A program made the position numbers and the translations under genes. From an uncultured Coriobacteriaceae bacterium (GTDB taxonomy: Bacteria > Actinomycetota > Coriobacteriia > Coriobacteriales > Coriobacteriaceae): a stretch of DNA of 64,000 bases. This document shows, piece after piece, positions 39,612 through 50,204 of this stretch. Each line of letters opens with the position of its first letter. Within the stretch, counting starts at the first letter, position 1. The notes under the pieces were generated by a model, which saw only the letters and a program-made list of their open reading frames with translations, was not told where the DNA came from and searched no databases. Where the stretch lies: contig CALULH010000001.1 in assembly GCA_944321435.1 (NCBI GenBank), positions 124,001 through 188,000 on the forward strand. The letters are read 5' to 3'.

Positions 39612-41021
39612 ATGGCGTTCAAGTTGAGGAGCGGCGGGTCGGCCGGGGCGGCTTCGCTCGATGTGACGCAGGGCGTTATCTGGCGGCAGCTCCTGCTGCT
39701 GTGCGTGCCCATCTTTTTCAGCTCGTTCTTCCAGCAGGCCCACGCCCTCATCAACACCTTCATCCTGGGGCAGTTCGGCGGCAAGCTGGCGTTGGGCGGC
39801 GTGCAGGCCACCGCGTCGCTTTTCGAGCTCGCCGTGGGCTTCTCGGTCGGCGTGGGGGCCGGATGCGCCGTCATTTCCGGCCAGTTCTTCGGCAGCCATG
39901 ACGACGAGCGCCTCTCGCGCGCCATTCACACCGCCATGGCGCTCGCTCTCGTCATCGGCCTCGGCGTATCGGTGGCGGGCGTGCTGCTCATCCCGCAGAT
40001 CCTCACCGCCATGGGAACGCCCGCAGAGCTCATGGGCGAGGCCGTTCCCTACGCGCGCTTCTACGCCGCCGGCATGGTGTTCTCGCTCGTCCTCAACATG
40101 GGCTCGGCGCTGCTGCGCTCGGTGGGCGATACGCGCACGCCCGCCCTCATCATCGCGAGCGGCTGCGTGGTCAACGCCTGCCTCGACATCCTCTTCGTCG
40201 CGGTGCTGGGGCTCGAGGCCATGGGCTGCGGCATGGCCACCTGCCTCACCCTCTTCGTCAACGCGGCCCTCATCACCGCGCGCCTCCTGCGCGCCCAGGG
40301 ACCGTGGCGCCTTATCCCCGCGCGCCTGCGCATCGACGGGCGCATCTGCAGGAGCATGCTGGCTACAGGGCTTCCGCTGGGCATCCAATCCTCGCTCTAC
40401 TCCATATCAAACATCATCCTGCAGTCCACGGTGAACACCTTCGGCACCGACGCCGTGACCGGCTGGGGTCTCTCAAGCCGCCTGGACGCTATCGTCTGGA
40501 TGGTCACCGAGGCGCTCGGCGTCTCCATGACCACCTTCGCCGCGCAGAACTTCGGCGCGCGCAACTACGAGCGCATGCGCCGCGGCTACCACACCTCGCT
40601 GGTCATCACCGTCGTGGTGGTGGGCAGCATGTCGGCCTTCCTCGTCGCCTTCGTGGGGCCGCTCTCGCGTATCTTCATCGACGACCCGTCCGTCACGGCC
40701 TACACTACCACCATGCTGCACTTCATCGCGCCCTTCTACGCCTTCTACTCGGTGGTGGACAACACCTCCGGCGCCATCCGCGGATCCGGCGAGAGCCTGC
40801 GCCCCATGCTGCTCACCGTCCTGGGGACCGTGGTCTTCCGCATGGTTTGGCTCCTGGCCGTCGTGCCGCTCCACCACAGCATCGAGACCATGCTCATGGT
40901 CTATCCCGTCACCTGGATCCTCACGGCGGCCCTTTTCGTGGCCTACCATCATTGGGGGCATTGGCTCCGCCATGCCGAGGAGAAGGCCGAGAAGCTCGAG
41001 CGGCCGGAGGTCGCCGTGTAA
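39612..41021 (+). CDS. MATE-family multidrug/metabolite exporter
   Basis: A 469-residue integral membrane protein of the MATE family, about 12 helices, which export drugs or metabolites using a sodium or proton gradient. Family features include LCVPIFFSSFFQQAHALINTF near the N-terminus, ALRSVGDTRTP-like LLRSVGDTRTPAL, and repetition of the pattern in the second half (AIRGSGESLRPML). It is most like the NorM/DinF-type clade found in Firmicutes and Coriobacteriia. The ATG at 39612 follows GAAGGGGCGGG. The substrate is unknown. Confidence 0.9.
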   Translation: MAFKLRSGGSAGAASLDVTQGVIWRQLLLLCVPIFFSSFFQQAHALINTFILGQFGGKLALGGVQATASLFELAVGFSVGVGAGCAVISGQFFGSHDDERLSRAIHTAMALALVIGLGVSVAGVLLIPQILTAMGTPAELMGEAVPYARFYAAGMVFSLVLNMGSALLRSVGDTRTPALIIASGCVVNACLDILFVAVLGLEAMGCGMATCLTLFVNAALITARLLRAQGPWRLIPARLRIDGRICRSMLATGLPLGIQSSLYSISNIILQSTVNTFGTDAVTGWGLSSRLDAIVWMVTEALGVSMTTFAAQNFGARNYERMRRGYHTSLVITVVVVGSMSAFLVAFVGPLSRIFIDDPSVTAYTTTMLHFIAPFYAFYSVVDNTSGAIRGSGESLRPMLLTVLGTVVFRMVWLLAVVPLHHSIETMLMVYPVTWILTAALFVAYHHWGHWLRHAEEKAEKLERPEVAV

Positions 41022-41215
41022 CGCGCGCCGCACCTGATCGAGGCTCGACGCGCAAGGAGACGCCTTCTCGTTAAGTCGGCCGGCATGCGCGCCCTCGGCC
41101 ACCCGCATCGCCCGCCTACATGGAGGCTGAAACACAACCTTGGGCAGGTTGGACTACTTTCCCAGCTTCGGGGGTATCAGGTGGAACGTATCAATTCACC
41201 CCAGAAGCATTTGGA

Positions 41216-43111
41216 ATGGACATGGACGATAAGAAACGCCGACAATCGATGATCCTCTACATCATCGCTGCCATTGTGGTGTACATCGTGCTGAGCACGG
41301 TGCTGTTCCCCAACATGCAAACGCGGCAGCAGGTGGTGGAGGTCTCCTACACGCAGGTGCTGGACGACCTCAACGCCGAGGACGTCGACAAGATCTCCTA
41401 CGACAACAGCGATCTCAGCATCGAGTACACCAAGACGGGCGAGGAGAACACCGTCTACACCAGCACGGCCATGTCGGGCGCGCAGGAGAGCCTGCAGGAC
41501 GCCATCCGCGAGTCGGGCGCCGAGCAGACCAACACCGTGCAGCAGGACAACAGCCTCATGACCTACATGCTCCTCATGTACGGCCTGCCCATCCTGGTGT
41601 TCCTGCTCTTCGGCTGGTGGCTTAACCGCCGCATGAAGAAGGCGGCCGGCGACGACGGCCCCTCCATGAACTTCGGCGGGGGCTTCGGCATGGGCGGCGG
41701 CCTGGGCAAGAGCGGCGCGCGCATCGTGGCGAGCAAGGACATCGGCGTCACCTTCAAGGACGTAGCCGGCCAGGAGGAGGCCAAGGAGTCGCTCAAGGAG
41801 GTCGTGGACTTCCTGGAGAACCCCAAGCGCTACGAGGCCATCGGTGCCAAGCTGCCGCGCGGCGCCCTGCTCGTGGGCCCTCCCGGTACCGGCAAGACGC
41901 TCCTGGCCAAGGCGACGGCGGGCGAGGCGCACGTGCCGTTCTTCTCGATCTCCGGCTCGGAGTTCGTCGAGATGTTCGTCGGCCGCGGCGCCGCCAAAGT
42001 GCGCGATCTGTTCAAGCAGGCCAACGAGAAGGCGCCGTGCATCGTCTTCATCGACGAGATCGACACCATCGGCAAGAAGCGCGACGGTGGCGGCTTCTCG
42101 GGCAACGACGAGCGCGAGCAGACCCTGAACCAGCTTCTGACCGAGATGGACGGCTTCGACAACCACAAGGGCATCGTGGTTCTGGCAGCCACCAACCGCC
42201 CCGACTCCCTGGATCCCGCGTTGCTGCGCCCCGGTCGCTTTGACCGCCGCATTGCCGTGGTGCTCCCGGACCTCACGGGGCGCAAAGCCATCCTGCAGCT
42301 GCACGCCAAGGACGTGAAGACCGAGCCCGGCATCGACCTGGACGCCATCGCGCGCGCCACCCCCGGTGCCTCCGGCGCCGACCTCGCCAACATCATCAAC
42401 GAGGGCGCGCTGCGCGCCGTGCGCATGCACCGCACGCGCGCCACCCAGGAGGACTTCGAGGAGTCGGTGGAGGTCGTCATCGCCGGCCAGCAGCGCAAGT
42501 CCACCGTGCTCTCCGAGCACGAGAAGCAGGTCGTCTCCTACCATGAGATCGGCCACGCCATCGTGGCGGCGCGCCAGAAAGGCTCCGCTCCGGTGACCAA
42601 GATCACCATCATCCCGCGCACCTCGGGGGCCTTGGGCTACACCATGCAGGTCGAGGAGGACGAGAAGTTCCTCACCACCAAGCAGGAGGTGCTCGACAAG
42701 CTCACGGTGTACTGCGGGGGCCGCGCCGCCGAGGAGCTCATCTTCAACGAGATGACCACGGGCGCCGCCAACGACATCGAGCAGGCCACCAAGCTTGCGC
42801 GCAACATGGTGACGCGCTTCGGCATGACCGAGGAGTTCGGCATGGTGGCCTTGGGCACCGTGCAGAACGCCTACCTCAACCAGGACACCTCGCTCACCTG
42901 CGCGCCGGGCACGGCCGAGCGGGTTGACGCCGTGGTGGTTGAGCTTTTGCGCGAAGCGCACGACCGGGCACTCCAGATCCTGCGCGAGAACAAGTTCAAG
43001 CTGCACGAGCTCGCCCGCTACCTGCAGAAGAAGGAGACCATCACGGGCGACGAGTTCATGACGCTGCTCACGCGCGAGAACCCGCTCATGCCCAAGCAGC
43101 CCATGGCGTAG
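41216..43111 (+). CDS. ftsH: ATP-dependent zinc metalloprotease FtsH
   Basis: FtsH, 631 residues from this start, a membrane-bound AAA protease that degrades misassembled membrane and regulatory proteins. An N-terminal helix ([19 protein letters not shown]), an external loop and a second helix ([13 protein letters not shown]) precede the AAA module (Walker A GPPGTGKT near 221, Walker [12 protein letters not shown] region [17 protein letters not shown]) and the zinc site HEIGH (443-447). The Ala of the usual HEAGH is Ile here. The ATG at 41216 gives a normal N-terminus; an in-frame ATG at 41120 would add 32 unusual residues and has no ribosome site. Confidence 0.95.
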   Translation: MDMDDKKRRQSMILYIIAAIVVYIVLSTVLFPNMQTRQQVVEVSYTQVLDDLNAEDVDKISYDNSDLSIEYTKTGEENTVYTSTAMSGAQESLQDAIRESGAEQTNTVQQDNSLMTYMLLMYGLPILVFLLFGWWLNRRMKKAAGDDGPSMNFGGGFGMGGGLGKSGARIVASKDIGVTFKDVAGQEEAKESLKEVVDFLENPKRYEAIGAKLPRGALLVGPPGTGKTLLAKATAGEAHVPFFSISGSEFVEMFVGRGAAKVRDLFKQANEKAPCIVFIDEIDTIGKKRDGGGFSGNDEREQTLNQLLTEMDGFDNHKGIVVLAATNRPDSLDPALLRPGRFDRRIAVVLPDLTGRKAILQLHAKDVKTEPGIDLDAIARATPGASGADLANIINEGALRAVRMHRTRATQEDFEESVEVVIAGQQRKSTVLSEHEKQVVSYHEIGHAIVAARQKGSAPVTKITIIPRTSGALGYTMQVEEDEKFLTTKQEVLDKLTVYCGGRAAEELIFNEMTTGAANDIEQATKLARNMVTRFGMTEEFGMVALGTVQNAYLNQDTSLTCAPGTAERVDAVVVELLREAHDRALQILRENKFKLHELARYLQKKETITGDEFMTLLTRENPLMPKQPMA

Positions 43112-43142
43112 GCGCGCTTGCGCCGCCTCACGCGCTTTTACG

Positions 43143-43175
43143 AAGGGCGCCCGCGTTTCGGCGGGCGCCCTTCTC
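43143..43175 (+). terminator. Terminator of ftsH
   Basis: AAGGGCGCCCGC (43143-43154) and GCGGGCGCCCTT (43161-43172) form a perfect 12-bp stem. The T-run is short (TTCT). Confidence 0.7.
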
Positions 43176-43196
43176 GTAAGAGGGCGGGGCGTCATG

Positions 43197-44004
<808 letters not shown>

Positions 44005-44005
44005 G

Positions 44006-44950
44006 GTGTTCAACGCCCATAAGCACCTGATCGACATCTCGGAGTACACCGACTCGGAGATCATGACCATCCTGGAGACCGCGCAGCAGTTCTCCCAGGT
44101 CAACCAACGCCGCATCAAGAAGGTCCCGACCCTGAAGGGCAAGACCATCGTCAACATGTTCAACGAGCCGTCCACGCGCACCCGCAGCTCCTTCGAGCTC
44201 GCGGAGAAGCGCCTGTCGGCCGACACGCTGAACTTCGGCGGCTCCAGCACCTCCACCGTAAAGGGCGAGAGCCTCATCGACACGGTGGAGACCCTCAACT
44301 CCTACAAGATCGACATGGTCGTGGTGCGCGACAAGAACGCGGGCGCCCCCTACATCGTGAGCCAGCACACGCCCGCGGCCGTGGTGGACGCCGGCGACGG
44401 CAAGCACCAGCACCCCACCCAGGCGCTTCTGGACCTCTACACCATCTGGCAGCACAAGGGGCGCATCGAGGGGCTCAACGTGGGCATCGTGGGCGATATC
44501 GCGCACTCCCGCGTGTGCGGATCGCTTATTCCCGCGCTCAAGATCATGGGCGCCCACGTTACGGTGGTGGCGCCCGGCACGCTCCTGCCCGCGCGACCCG
44601 ACGTGCTCGGCGTCGACCGCGTGAGCTTCTCGCTCGACGACGTCCTGCCCGACTTGGACGTGGTCTACATGCTCCGCATCCAAAACGAGCGCTTGGAGGG
44701 TGCGCCCTTCCCGAACCTCGACGAGTACCACCGGCTCTTCGGGCTGACCAAGCAGCGCGAGCCGCTCATGCGCCCGGACGCCATCGTATGCCACCCGGGC
44801 CCCATCAACCGCGGTGCCGAGCTGGACTCCTACATGGCCGACCACCCGGAGCGCTCCGCTATCTTGGACCAGGTGTACGCGGGCATCTGCGTGCGCATGG
44901 CCGTCCTCTATCTTCTGCTGGGAGGTGCCGACAATGGCCTATCTGCTTAA
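44006..44950 (+). CDS. pyrB: Aspartate carbamoyltransferase catalytic subunit
   Basis: PyrB, 314 residues, condenses carbamoyl phosphate with aspartate in pyrimidine synthesis. Motifs are STRTRSSFELAEKRL (carbamoyl phosphate site), HQHPTQALLDLYTI and HPGPINRGAEL. No pyrI regulatory chain follows, consistent with the class without PyrI. The GTG at 44006 has GGGAGGTGAG just upstream. The 3' end overlaps pyrC by 17 bases. Confidence 0.96.
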   Translation: MFNAHKHLIDISEYTDSEIMTILETAQQFSQVNQRRIKKVPTLKGKTIVNMFNEPSTRTRSSFELAEKRLSADTLNFGGSSTSTVKGESLIDTVETLNSYKIDMVVVRDKNAGAPYIVSQHTPAAVVDAGDGKHQHPTQALLDLYTIWQHKGRIEGLNVGIVGDIAHSRVCGSLIPALKIMGAHVTVVAPGTLLPARPDVLGVDRVSFSLDDVLPDLDVVYMLRIQNERLEGAPFPNLDEYHRLFGLTKQREPLMRPDAIVCHPGPINRGAELDSYMADHPERSAILDQVYAGICVRMAVLYLLLGGADNGLSA

Positions 44951-46223
44951 GGGAGCCCATATCGTCGACCCGCAGGTCGGGATCGACGGCGTTGCCGACG
45001 TGCTGGTCGACGGCGATAAGATCGCCCAGGTGGGCGAGAACCTCGAGGCGGCGGGCGCCGAGGTCATCGACCTTGCCGGCTCGTACCTGGTGCCGGGCCT
45101 GGTGGACATGCACGTCCATCTGCGCGATCCCGGTTACGAGTACAAGGGCGACATCGAGACCGAGACGCGTGCGGCCGCGAAGGGCGGCTTCACGGGCGTG
45201 TGCGCCATGCCCAACACCAACCCCGTAACCGATTCGGGCGCCGTGGTGACCTATGTCAAGAGCCGTGCCGAGCAGGTGGGGCGCTGCCATGTGTATCCGT
45301 CGGGCGCCATGACCAAGGGCCTTAAGGGCGAGGCGCTCTCGGACATGGGCGACATGGTCGCCGCCGGCGCCGTGGCCTTCACCGACGACGGGCGCGGCGT
45401 GCAGACGGCCGGCATGATGCGCCGCTGCATGGACTACGGCAAGATGTTCGGCAAGGTGTTCATGAGTCACTGCCAGGACGAGAGCCTGGTGGGCAAGGGC
45501 CAGGTCAACGAAGGCGTGGCCTCCACGCGCCTGGGCCTTTTGGGCTGGCCGGCCGAGGGCGAGGAGCTGCAGATCCAGCGCGACATCATGCTGGCCGAGC
45601 TCACGGGCGCCAAGTTCCATGTGCAGCACATCTCCACCGCGCGCGGCATCGAGCTCGTGCGGCAGGCAAAGGCCCGCGGCCTCTCCGTCACCTGCGAGGC
45701 GGCGCCGCACCACATGTTCCTCACCGAGGACGACATCACCTCCGCGTACGAGACCCGCCTCAAGGTCAACCCGCCCCTGCGCACGGCTGCGGACGCGGCC
45801 GCGGTTGTCGAGGGCGTCAAGGACGGCACGGTCGACGCCATCGTGACCGACCACGCCCCGCACGCCGACTGGGAGAAGGCCCGCGAGTTCGAGCATGCCC
45901 CCTTCGGCATGACCGGCATCGAGGCCAGCCTGGGGCTCGTGCTCACCAACCTCGTGTCGACGGGCGCTATCAGCTACGCGCGCATGGTCGAGCTCATGGC
46001 CGTCAACCCGCGCCGCATCCTGGGCCTCGACCCGGTGCGCGTCGAGGAGGGCTCCGCTGCCGACCTCACCGTCTTCGACCCGGAGATCAGCTGGACCGTG
46101 GGCGCCGACGGCTACGAGTCCAAGGCCAACAACTGCGGCTTTGCGGGCGTCGTGCTGAAGGGCCGTGCCACGTACGTCCTCTGCGGCGGCCGCCTCACGC
46201 TCGCTGACGGCAAGGTGCGCTAG
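44934..46223 (+). CDS. pyrC: Dihydroorotase
   Basis: A type I dihydroorotase, 429 residues, closes the pyrimidine ring from carbamoyl-aspartate. Zinc ligands appear in DMHVHLRDPG, SHCQDE, VQHIST and VTDHAPH, with MPNTNPVTDS in the family core. The ATG at 44934 has GGAGGTG at 44921-44927 and lies inside the pyrB end, indicating coupling. A hairpin follows before pyrK. Confidence 0.96.
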   Translation: MAYLLKGAHIVDPQVGIDGVADVLVDGDKIAQVGENLEAAGAEVIDLAGSYLVPGLVDMHVHLRDPGYEYKGDIETETRAAAKGGFTGVCAMPNTNPVTDSGAVVTYVKSRAEQVGRCHVYPSGAMTKGLKGEALSDMGDMVAAGAVAFTDDGRGVQTAGMMRRCMDYGKMFGKVFMSHCQDESLVGKGQVNEGVASTRLGLLGWPAEGEELQIQRDIMLAELTGAKFHVQHISTARGIELVRQAKARGLSVTCEAAPHHMFLTEDDITSAYETRLKVNPPLRTAADAAAVVEGVKDGTVDAIVTDHAPHADWEKAREFEHAPFGMTGIEASLGLVLTNLVSTGAISYARMVELMAVNPRRILGLDPVRVEEGSAADLTVFDPEISWTVGADGYESKANNCGFAGVVLKGRATYVLCGGRLTLADGKVR

Positions 46224-46239
46224 CACAGGCGCATCGTCG

Positions 46240-46268
46240 GGCCCCGGTGCCTGGTCGCCGGGGCCTTT
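46240..46268 (+). other. Hairpin between pyrC and pyrK
   Basis: GGCCCCGG (46240-46247) pairs with CCGGGGCC (46258-46265), followed by TTT. It could reduce read-through between the two halves of the pyr operon or protect mRNA ends. Confidence 0.45.
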
Positions 46269-46331
46269 GGAGCAGACGCGCCGCGGCTCTGCCCGCGGCG
46301 CGCGGGATATCGGAAGAAAAGGGGAGTGCTC

Positions 46332-47123
46332 ATGCCGACACCTTCTCCCGCTCGGGTGCACGACTTCACCGTCGTGTCGAACGAGCCGATGGCGCGTGAC
46401 ATCTACGCGCTGACGGTACGCGCACCCAAGCTCGCCCAGGCCATCAAGCCCGGGCAGTTCGTGAACATCGCCGTTCCGGGCAACGCCGCATCGCTTCTGC
46501 GCGTGCCGCTGTCCTACGCCGCCGCCGATCCGGCCGCCGGGACCATCGACATCTGGTACGCCGTGGTGGGCGACGGCACCCGCCGTCTTTCCCAGATGCA
46601 GCCCGGCGCCACGAGCACGCTGCTCGGGCCGGGGGGTCGCGGCTGGACGGTTCCCGAGGGATGCCGGCGCGCGCTCCTGGTCGCCGGCGGCATCGGCGTG
46701 CCGCCCGTCGTGTGCCTGGCGCGCGAGCTCGCCTCCGCGGGCATTGACTTCGACGCCTGCGTGGGCAGCGCCTGCGCCGACACCCTGGTCGGTCCCGCCG
46801 AGCTCGAGGAGCTCGGCGCCGGCGAGGTCCGCATATCGACCGACGACGGGTCGCTCGGACTCGCCGGGTTCTGCACCGATCCCGCCGCCGAGCTTCTCGC
46901 CCGCGGGGGCTACGATTACGTGGCCACCTGCGGTCCCGAGCCCATGATGGCCAAGGTGGCCGCCGCCGCGCAGGCGGCCGGCGTGCCCTGCGAGGCCTCG
47001 CTCGAGCGGATGATGAGCTGCGGGTTCGGCGCCTGCAACACCTGCGCCGTGGAAACCACCCACGGCATGGTGGGCGCCTGCATGTGCGGCCCGGTGTTCA
47101 ACGCGGAGGAGGTTGTCTGGTGA
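46332..47123 (+). CDS. pyrK: Dihydroorotate dehydrogenase B electron-transfer subunit
   Basis: PyrK, 263 residues, carries FAD and a [2Fe-2S] cluster and passes electrons from the PyrD FMN to NAD+. The FAD/NAD-binding reductase domain (KPGQFVNIAVP, AGGIGVPPVVCLAREL) is followed by the cluster motif CGFGACNTCAV and a fourth Cys in GACMCGPVF. The ATG at 46332 follows AAAAGGGGAG; the GTG at 46326 overlaps the ribosome site. Its stop overlaps the pyrD start (GTGA). Confidence 0.94.
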   Translation: MPTPSPARVHDFTVVSNEPMARDIYALTVRAPKLAQAIKPGQFVNIAVPGNAASLLRVPLSYAAADPAAGTIDIWYAVVGDGTRRLSQMQPGATSTLLGPGGRGWTVPEGCRRALLVAGGIGVPPVVCLARELASAGIDFDACVGSACADTLVGPAELEELGAGEVRISTDDGSLGLAGFCTDPAAELLARGGYDYVATCGPEPMMAKVAAAAQAAGVPCEASLERMMSCGFGACNTCAVETTHGMVGACMCGPVFNAEEVVW

Positions 47124-48043
47124 GCAAGGTGAGCATGGCCGTCGATCTCGGCGGCATCAAGATGAAGAACCCCGTCAACACCGCGTCTGGCACGTTCGGC
47201 TACGGGTGGCAGTACCAGAACTTCTTCGACGTCTCGTGCCTGGGGGCCATCACCACCAAGGGCTGCGCGGCCGAGCCATGGCCCGGCAACCCCAAGCCCC
47301 GCATGACCGAGGTGTACGGCGGCATGATGAACTCCGTGGGCCTGCAGAACCCCGGCGTGCGCGCCTTTGCCGAGGAGTCCGGCCCGTGGCTTGCGGATCT
47401 TGCCGAGAAGGGCACGCAGGTCATCTGCCAGGTGGCGGGCCACTCGACCGCCGAGTACGTGGCCGCGCTCGAGCTCTTCGACGAGCTGTGCCCTTGGGCG
47501 GCGGGCTTCGAGCTCAACGTGAGCTGCCCTAACATCGCCGCAGGCGGCGCGGCGTGCGGCTCGACTCCCGAGGGTGCGGCCGAGGTCATGCGCGCCTGCC
47601 GTCCCGTGACCAAGAAGCCGCTGCTGGTGAAGATGGCTCCCGTGCGCCTGCCCGAGATCGCCCGCGCGCTCGAGGCCGAGGGCGCCGACGGCCTGACCGT
47701 CATCAACTCCATCCCCGGCATGGCCATCGACGTGCACACGCGCCGCTCCAAGATCTCCAAGCCCACGGGCGGGCTTTCCGGCCCGCTGCTGCATCCCATC
47801 GCCGTGCGCATGGTATGGGAGGTCGCCAACGCGGTGGACATCCCCGTCTGCGGCGTGGGCGGCATCATGACCGGCGAGGACGCGGCCGAGTTCATCCTGG
47901 CGGGAGCCACGGCCGTATCCGTGGGCATGGCGAGCTTTGCCGAGCCGGATGCCGCCGCGCGCATCCTCTCCGAGCTCACCGCCTGGGCCGAGGAGCAGGG
48001 CGTGAACGATATCAACGAGCTGATTGGAGCCCTGGAATGCTAG
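47120..48043 (+). CDS. pyrD: Dihydroorotate dehydrogenase, class 1B catalytic subunit
   Basis: PyrD, 307 residues, oxidises dihydroorotate to orotate using FMN. The active-site Cys is at about 136 in ELNVSCPN, the class 1 catalytic base. NTASGTFGYG, the flavin-binding GVGGIMTGEDA and NSVGLQNPG also fit. Its partnership with pyrK marks it as the NAD-dependent class 1B enzyme. The GTG at 47120 follows GAGGAGG at 47105-47111. It overlaps pyrF by 7 bases. Confidence 0.95.
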   Translation: MSKVSMAVDLGGIKMKNPVNTASGTFGYGWQYQNFFDVSCLGAITTKGCAAEPWPGNPKPRMTEVYGGMMNSVGLQNPGVRAFAEESGPWLADLAEKGTQVICQVAGHSTAEYVAALELFDELCPWAAGFELNVSCPNIAAGGAACGSTPEGAAEVMRACRPVTKKPLLVKMAPVRLPEIARALEAEGADGLTVINSIPGMAIDVHTRRSKISKPTGGLSGPLLHPIAVRMVWEVANAVDIPVCGVGGIMTGEDAAEFILAGATAVSVGMASFAEPDAAARILSELTAWAEEQGVNDINELIGALEC

Positions 48044-48756
48044 AGACCGCCGCGCGCGACCGCATCATGGTCGCGCTTGATTGCGACCGCGACCGCGCCT
48101 TCGAGCTCGCCGACCTTCTCGCCGGGCACGCCACGTGGCTCAAAGTGGGGATGACGCTCTTCTACGCCGAGGGTCCCGCCATCGTGAGGGCCTTCAAGGA
48201 CCGCGGCTTCAAAGTCTTCCTCGATCTCAAGCTGCACGATATCCCGCACCAGGTCCGCGGTGCCGCGCGGTCGGCGGCGCTTGCGGGCGCCGACCTCATC
48301 ACCGTTCACGGCCTGGGCGCCTCCAAGATGCTCGCCGCCGCGCGCGGGGGCGTCGAGGAGGCGGCGGCGGAGCTCGGCTTCCGTCCGCAGGTCATCGCCG
48401 TCACCGTGCTCACGAGCATGGACCAGGCCGCGCTCGACGAGATCGGCGTCGAGCGCCCCGTGGCAGACGAGGCCGCCGCGCTCGCCTCCCTTGCGCGGGA
48501 AGCGGGCATCGACGGCGTGGTCTGCTCGCCCCAGGAGGCCGCCGGCATGCGGGCGCTTCTCGGACCCGAGGCCCTGGTCGTGACGCCGGGCGTCCGGCCG
48601 GCTGGCTCCGCCGCGGGCGATCAGAGCCGCGTTGCCACGCCCGCCCAGGCCGTGGCCGCTGGCGCGAGCCACATCGTGGTGGGCCGCCCCATCACGGAGG
48701 CTCAAAGCCCTGTTGACGCGTTCGAGGCCATCGCCGCCGAGATGCAGCGGGCCTAA
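48037..48756 (+). CDS. pyrF: Orotidine 5'-phosphate decarboxylase
   Basis: PyrF, 239 residues, decarboxylates OMP to UMP, the last step of the pathway. The catalytic Asp/Lys set is in FLDLKLHDIPHQV, with VALDCD at the N-terminus, TPGVRPAGS and IVVGRPIT binding phosphate. The ATG at 48037 overlaps the pyrD end. It closes the pyr operon. No carA, carB or pyrE gene is present in this operon. Confidence 0.95.
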   Translation: MLETAARDRIMVALDCDRDRAFELADLLAGHATWLKVGMTLFYAEGPAIVRAFKDRGFKVFLDLKLHDIPHQVRGAARSAALAGADLITVHGLGASKMLAAARGGVEEAAAELGFRPQVIAVTVLTSMDQAALDEIGVERPVADEAAALASLAREAGIDGVVCSPQEAAGMRALLGPEALVVTPGVRPAGSAAGDQSRVATPAQAVAAGASHIVVGRPITEAQSPVDAFEAIAAEMQRA

Positions 48757-48766
48757 GGTTCCCCTG

Positions 48767-48824
48767 GCGCCCTGCTTCCTGCGTTACGGGGCCGCCCCGG
48801 GCCCCTATGCGGGGAGCAGGGCGC
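48767..48824 (+). terminator. Hairpin downstream of pyrF
   Basis: GCGCCCTGCT (48767-48776) pairs with AGCAGGGCGC (48815-48824) around a long GC-rich loop. It is a possible end of the pyr transcript. The rest of the 282-base gap before mihF has AT-rich sequence that probably contains the mihF promoter, but I cannot pick a clear one. Confidence 0.45.
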
Positions 48825-49038
48825 TGCGCGGGGCTCGATCAGCTGTTGAGGCCGCCGTGTTCTCTCTGTGTGCCTCCGGGCTTCATCGAACGAACACGGC
48901 TCGTTAGCTTGCAATTCTTTGCCCGTTCCTCTATGGTTATCACTCGTTTAGGAACAACGGGCCTGGTTGGGATATGCGCATCTGCGTCGAGGCCCTCCGT
49001 TCCCTTACATTGTTTCATTGGTTATTTTGGAGGTACTC

Positions 49039-49347
49039 ATGGCTCTTCCTCAGCTCACCGATGAGCAGCGCAAGGCTGCTCTGGAGAAGGCCGCCGCTGC
49101 CCGTCATGCCCGCGCCGAGCTTCGCGATAAGATCAAGAACGGCGAGGTTACCCTCGAGTCCGTGCTCAACTCCGACGATCCCATCGCCAGCCGCATGAAG
49201 GTTTCGACCCTCATCGAGTCGCTGCCGGGCTACGGCAAGGCCAAGGCCGCTAAGATCATGGAAGACCTGGGCATCTCCACTACCCGCCGCGTGCAGGGCC
49301 TCGGCGTCCGTCAGCGCGAGCAGCTGCTCGAGCAGCTGTCCAAGTAG
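49039..49347 (+). CDS. mihF: Actinobacterial integration host factor (mIHF)
   Basis: A 102-residue nucleoid-associated protein of the mycobacterial integration host factor type, unrelated to E. coli IHF. The C-terminal helix-two-turn-helix core LPGYGKAKAAKIMEDLGI followed by RRVQGLGVRQREQLLE is the family signature and contacts DNA. The N-terminal helix is alanine-rich. The ATG at 49039 follows TTGGAGG. The gmk start overlaps its stop, and the mihF-gmk-rpoZ order is conserved across Actinobacteria. Confidence 0.95.
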   Translation: MALPQLTDEQRKAALEKAAAARHARAELRDKIKNGEVTLESVLNSDDPIASRMKVSTLIESLPGYGKAKAAKIMEDLGISTTRRVQGLGVRQREQLLEQLSK

Positions 49348-49916
49348 TGGGCGCGTTCACCCCAACACTGTTCGTCGTCTCGGGGCCGTCAGGCGCAGGG
49401 AAGGGCACGCTGGTCGAGCAGGTTCGCTCGCTGCGCCCGGACCTGGGCCTGACGGTCTCGGCCACTACGCGTGAGCCGCGTCCCGGTGAGACGGACGGCG
49501 TGAGCTACCACTTCATGTCCGCGGACGCCTTTCAGCGCATGGTTGACGAAGGCGGCTTCGTGGAATGGGCGCATGTGCACGGCCACTGCTACGGCACGCC
49601 GGTCTCGGAGGTCGAGAAGAACCTCGTCTCCGGTCGCTCGCTCATCTTGGAGATCGACGTCCAAGGAGCGCTCCAGGTGAAGGAGAAGTACCCGGACGCC
49701 GTTCTCGTCTTCATCAAGCCGCCGTCGCTTGACGTGCTCGAGCAGCGCCTGCGCGGCCGCGGCACCGAGACCGAGGAGTCCGTGGCGCTGCGCCTCGCCA
49801 ACGCGCGCGAGGAGCTCAAGCTGGCGGACCGTTACGACGCGGTCATCGTGAACGACGATCTCGCATGCGCGGTCAAGGAACTGCTCAGCACGCTCGAGTG
49901 CTATGAAAGGAAATGA
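49347..49916 (+). CDS. gmk: Guanylate kinase
   Basis: Gmk, 189 residues, phosphorylates GMP to GDP. The Walker A loop is SGPSGAGKGT, followed by SATTREPRPGETDGVSYHFM (GMP-binding) and LEIDVQGALQVKEKYP. The GTG at 49347 overlaps the mihF stop by one base, with the ribosome site inside the mihF end. rpoZ follows at once. Confidence 0.96.
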   Translation: MGAFTPTLFVVSGPSGAGKGTLVEQVRSLRPDLGLTVSATTREPRPGETDGVSYHFMSADAFQRMVDEGGFVEWAHVHGHCYGTPVSEVEKNLVSGRSLILEIDVQGALQVKEKYPDAVLVFIKPPSLDVLEQRLRGRGTETEESVALRLANAREELKLADRYDAVIVNDDLACAVKELLSTLECYERK

Positions 49917-49924
49917 GGGTACCG

Positions 49925-50203
49925 ATGTCGGTTATCAAGCCTCCCATTGACGATCTTCTCGAGAAGACCGACCACAATCGCTTCCTGCTCGCCTCGCTGG
50001 CGTCCAAGCGCGCCTGCGACATCAACAGCATGATCCGCGGTCAGCACAGCCGCGTGCTCGCCGCGCAGGGCGTTGATGACATTACCATCATGCTTTCCGG
50101 CAAGGACGCCATCTCCATGTCCATGGAGGAGATCGAGAACGGCGCCATCTCCTACGACCATGACTCCTTCGAGGGGGCCATCAAGGGCAAGGCGTCGAAG
50201 TAA
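49925..50203 (+). CDS. rpoZ: RNA polymerase omega subunit
   Basis: RpoZ, 92 residues, supports beta-prime folding and RNA polymerase assembly. KPPIDDLLEKTDHNRFLLASLASKRA is the conserved core (given here from residue 5). The ATG at 49925 is preferred because GAGGG lies 5 bases upstream; the ATG at 49913 overlaps the gmk stop but has its ribosome site only two bases away. Both give the same core. Confidence 0.93.
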   Translation: MSVIKPPIDDLLEKTDHNRFLLASLASKRACDINSMIRGQHSRVLAAQGVDDITIMLSGKDAISMSMEEIENGAISYDHDSFEGAIKGKASK

Positions 50204-50204
50204 C

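Noticed and set aside
41120-41215. Use of the ATG at 41120 as the ftsH start
   Set aside because: It would add 32 residues unlike FtsH N-termini and has no ribosome site; the 41216 start puts the first membrane helix in the normal place.
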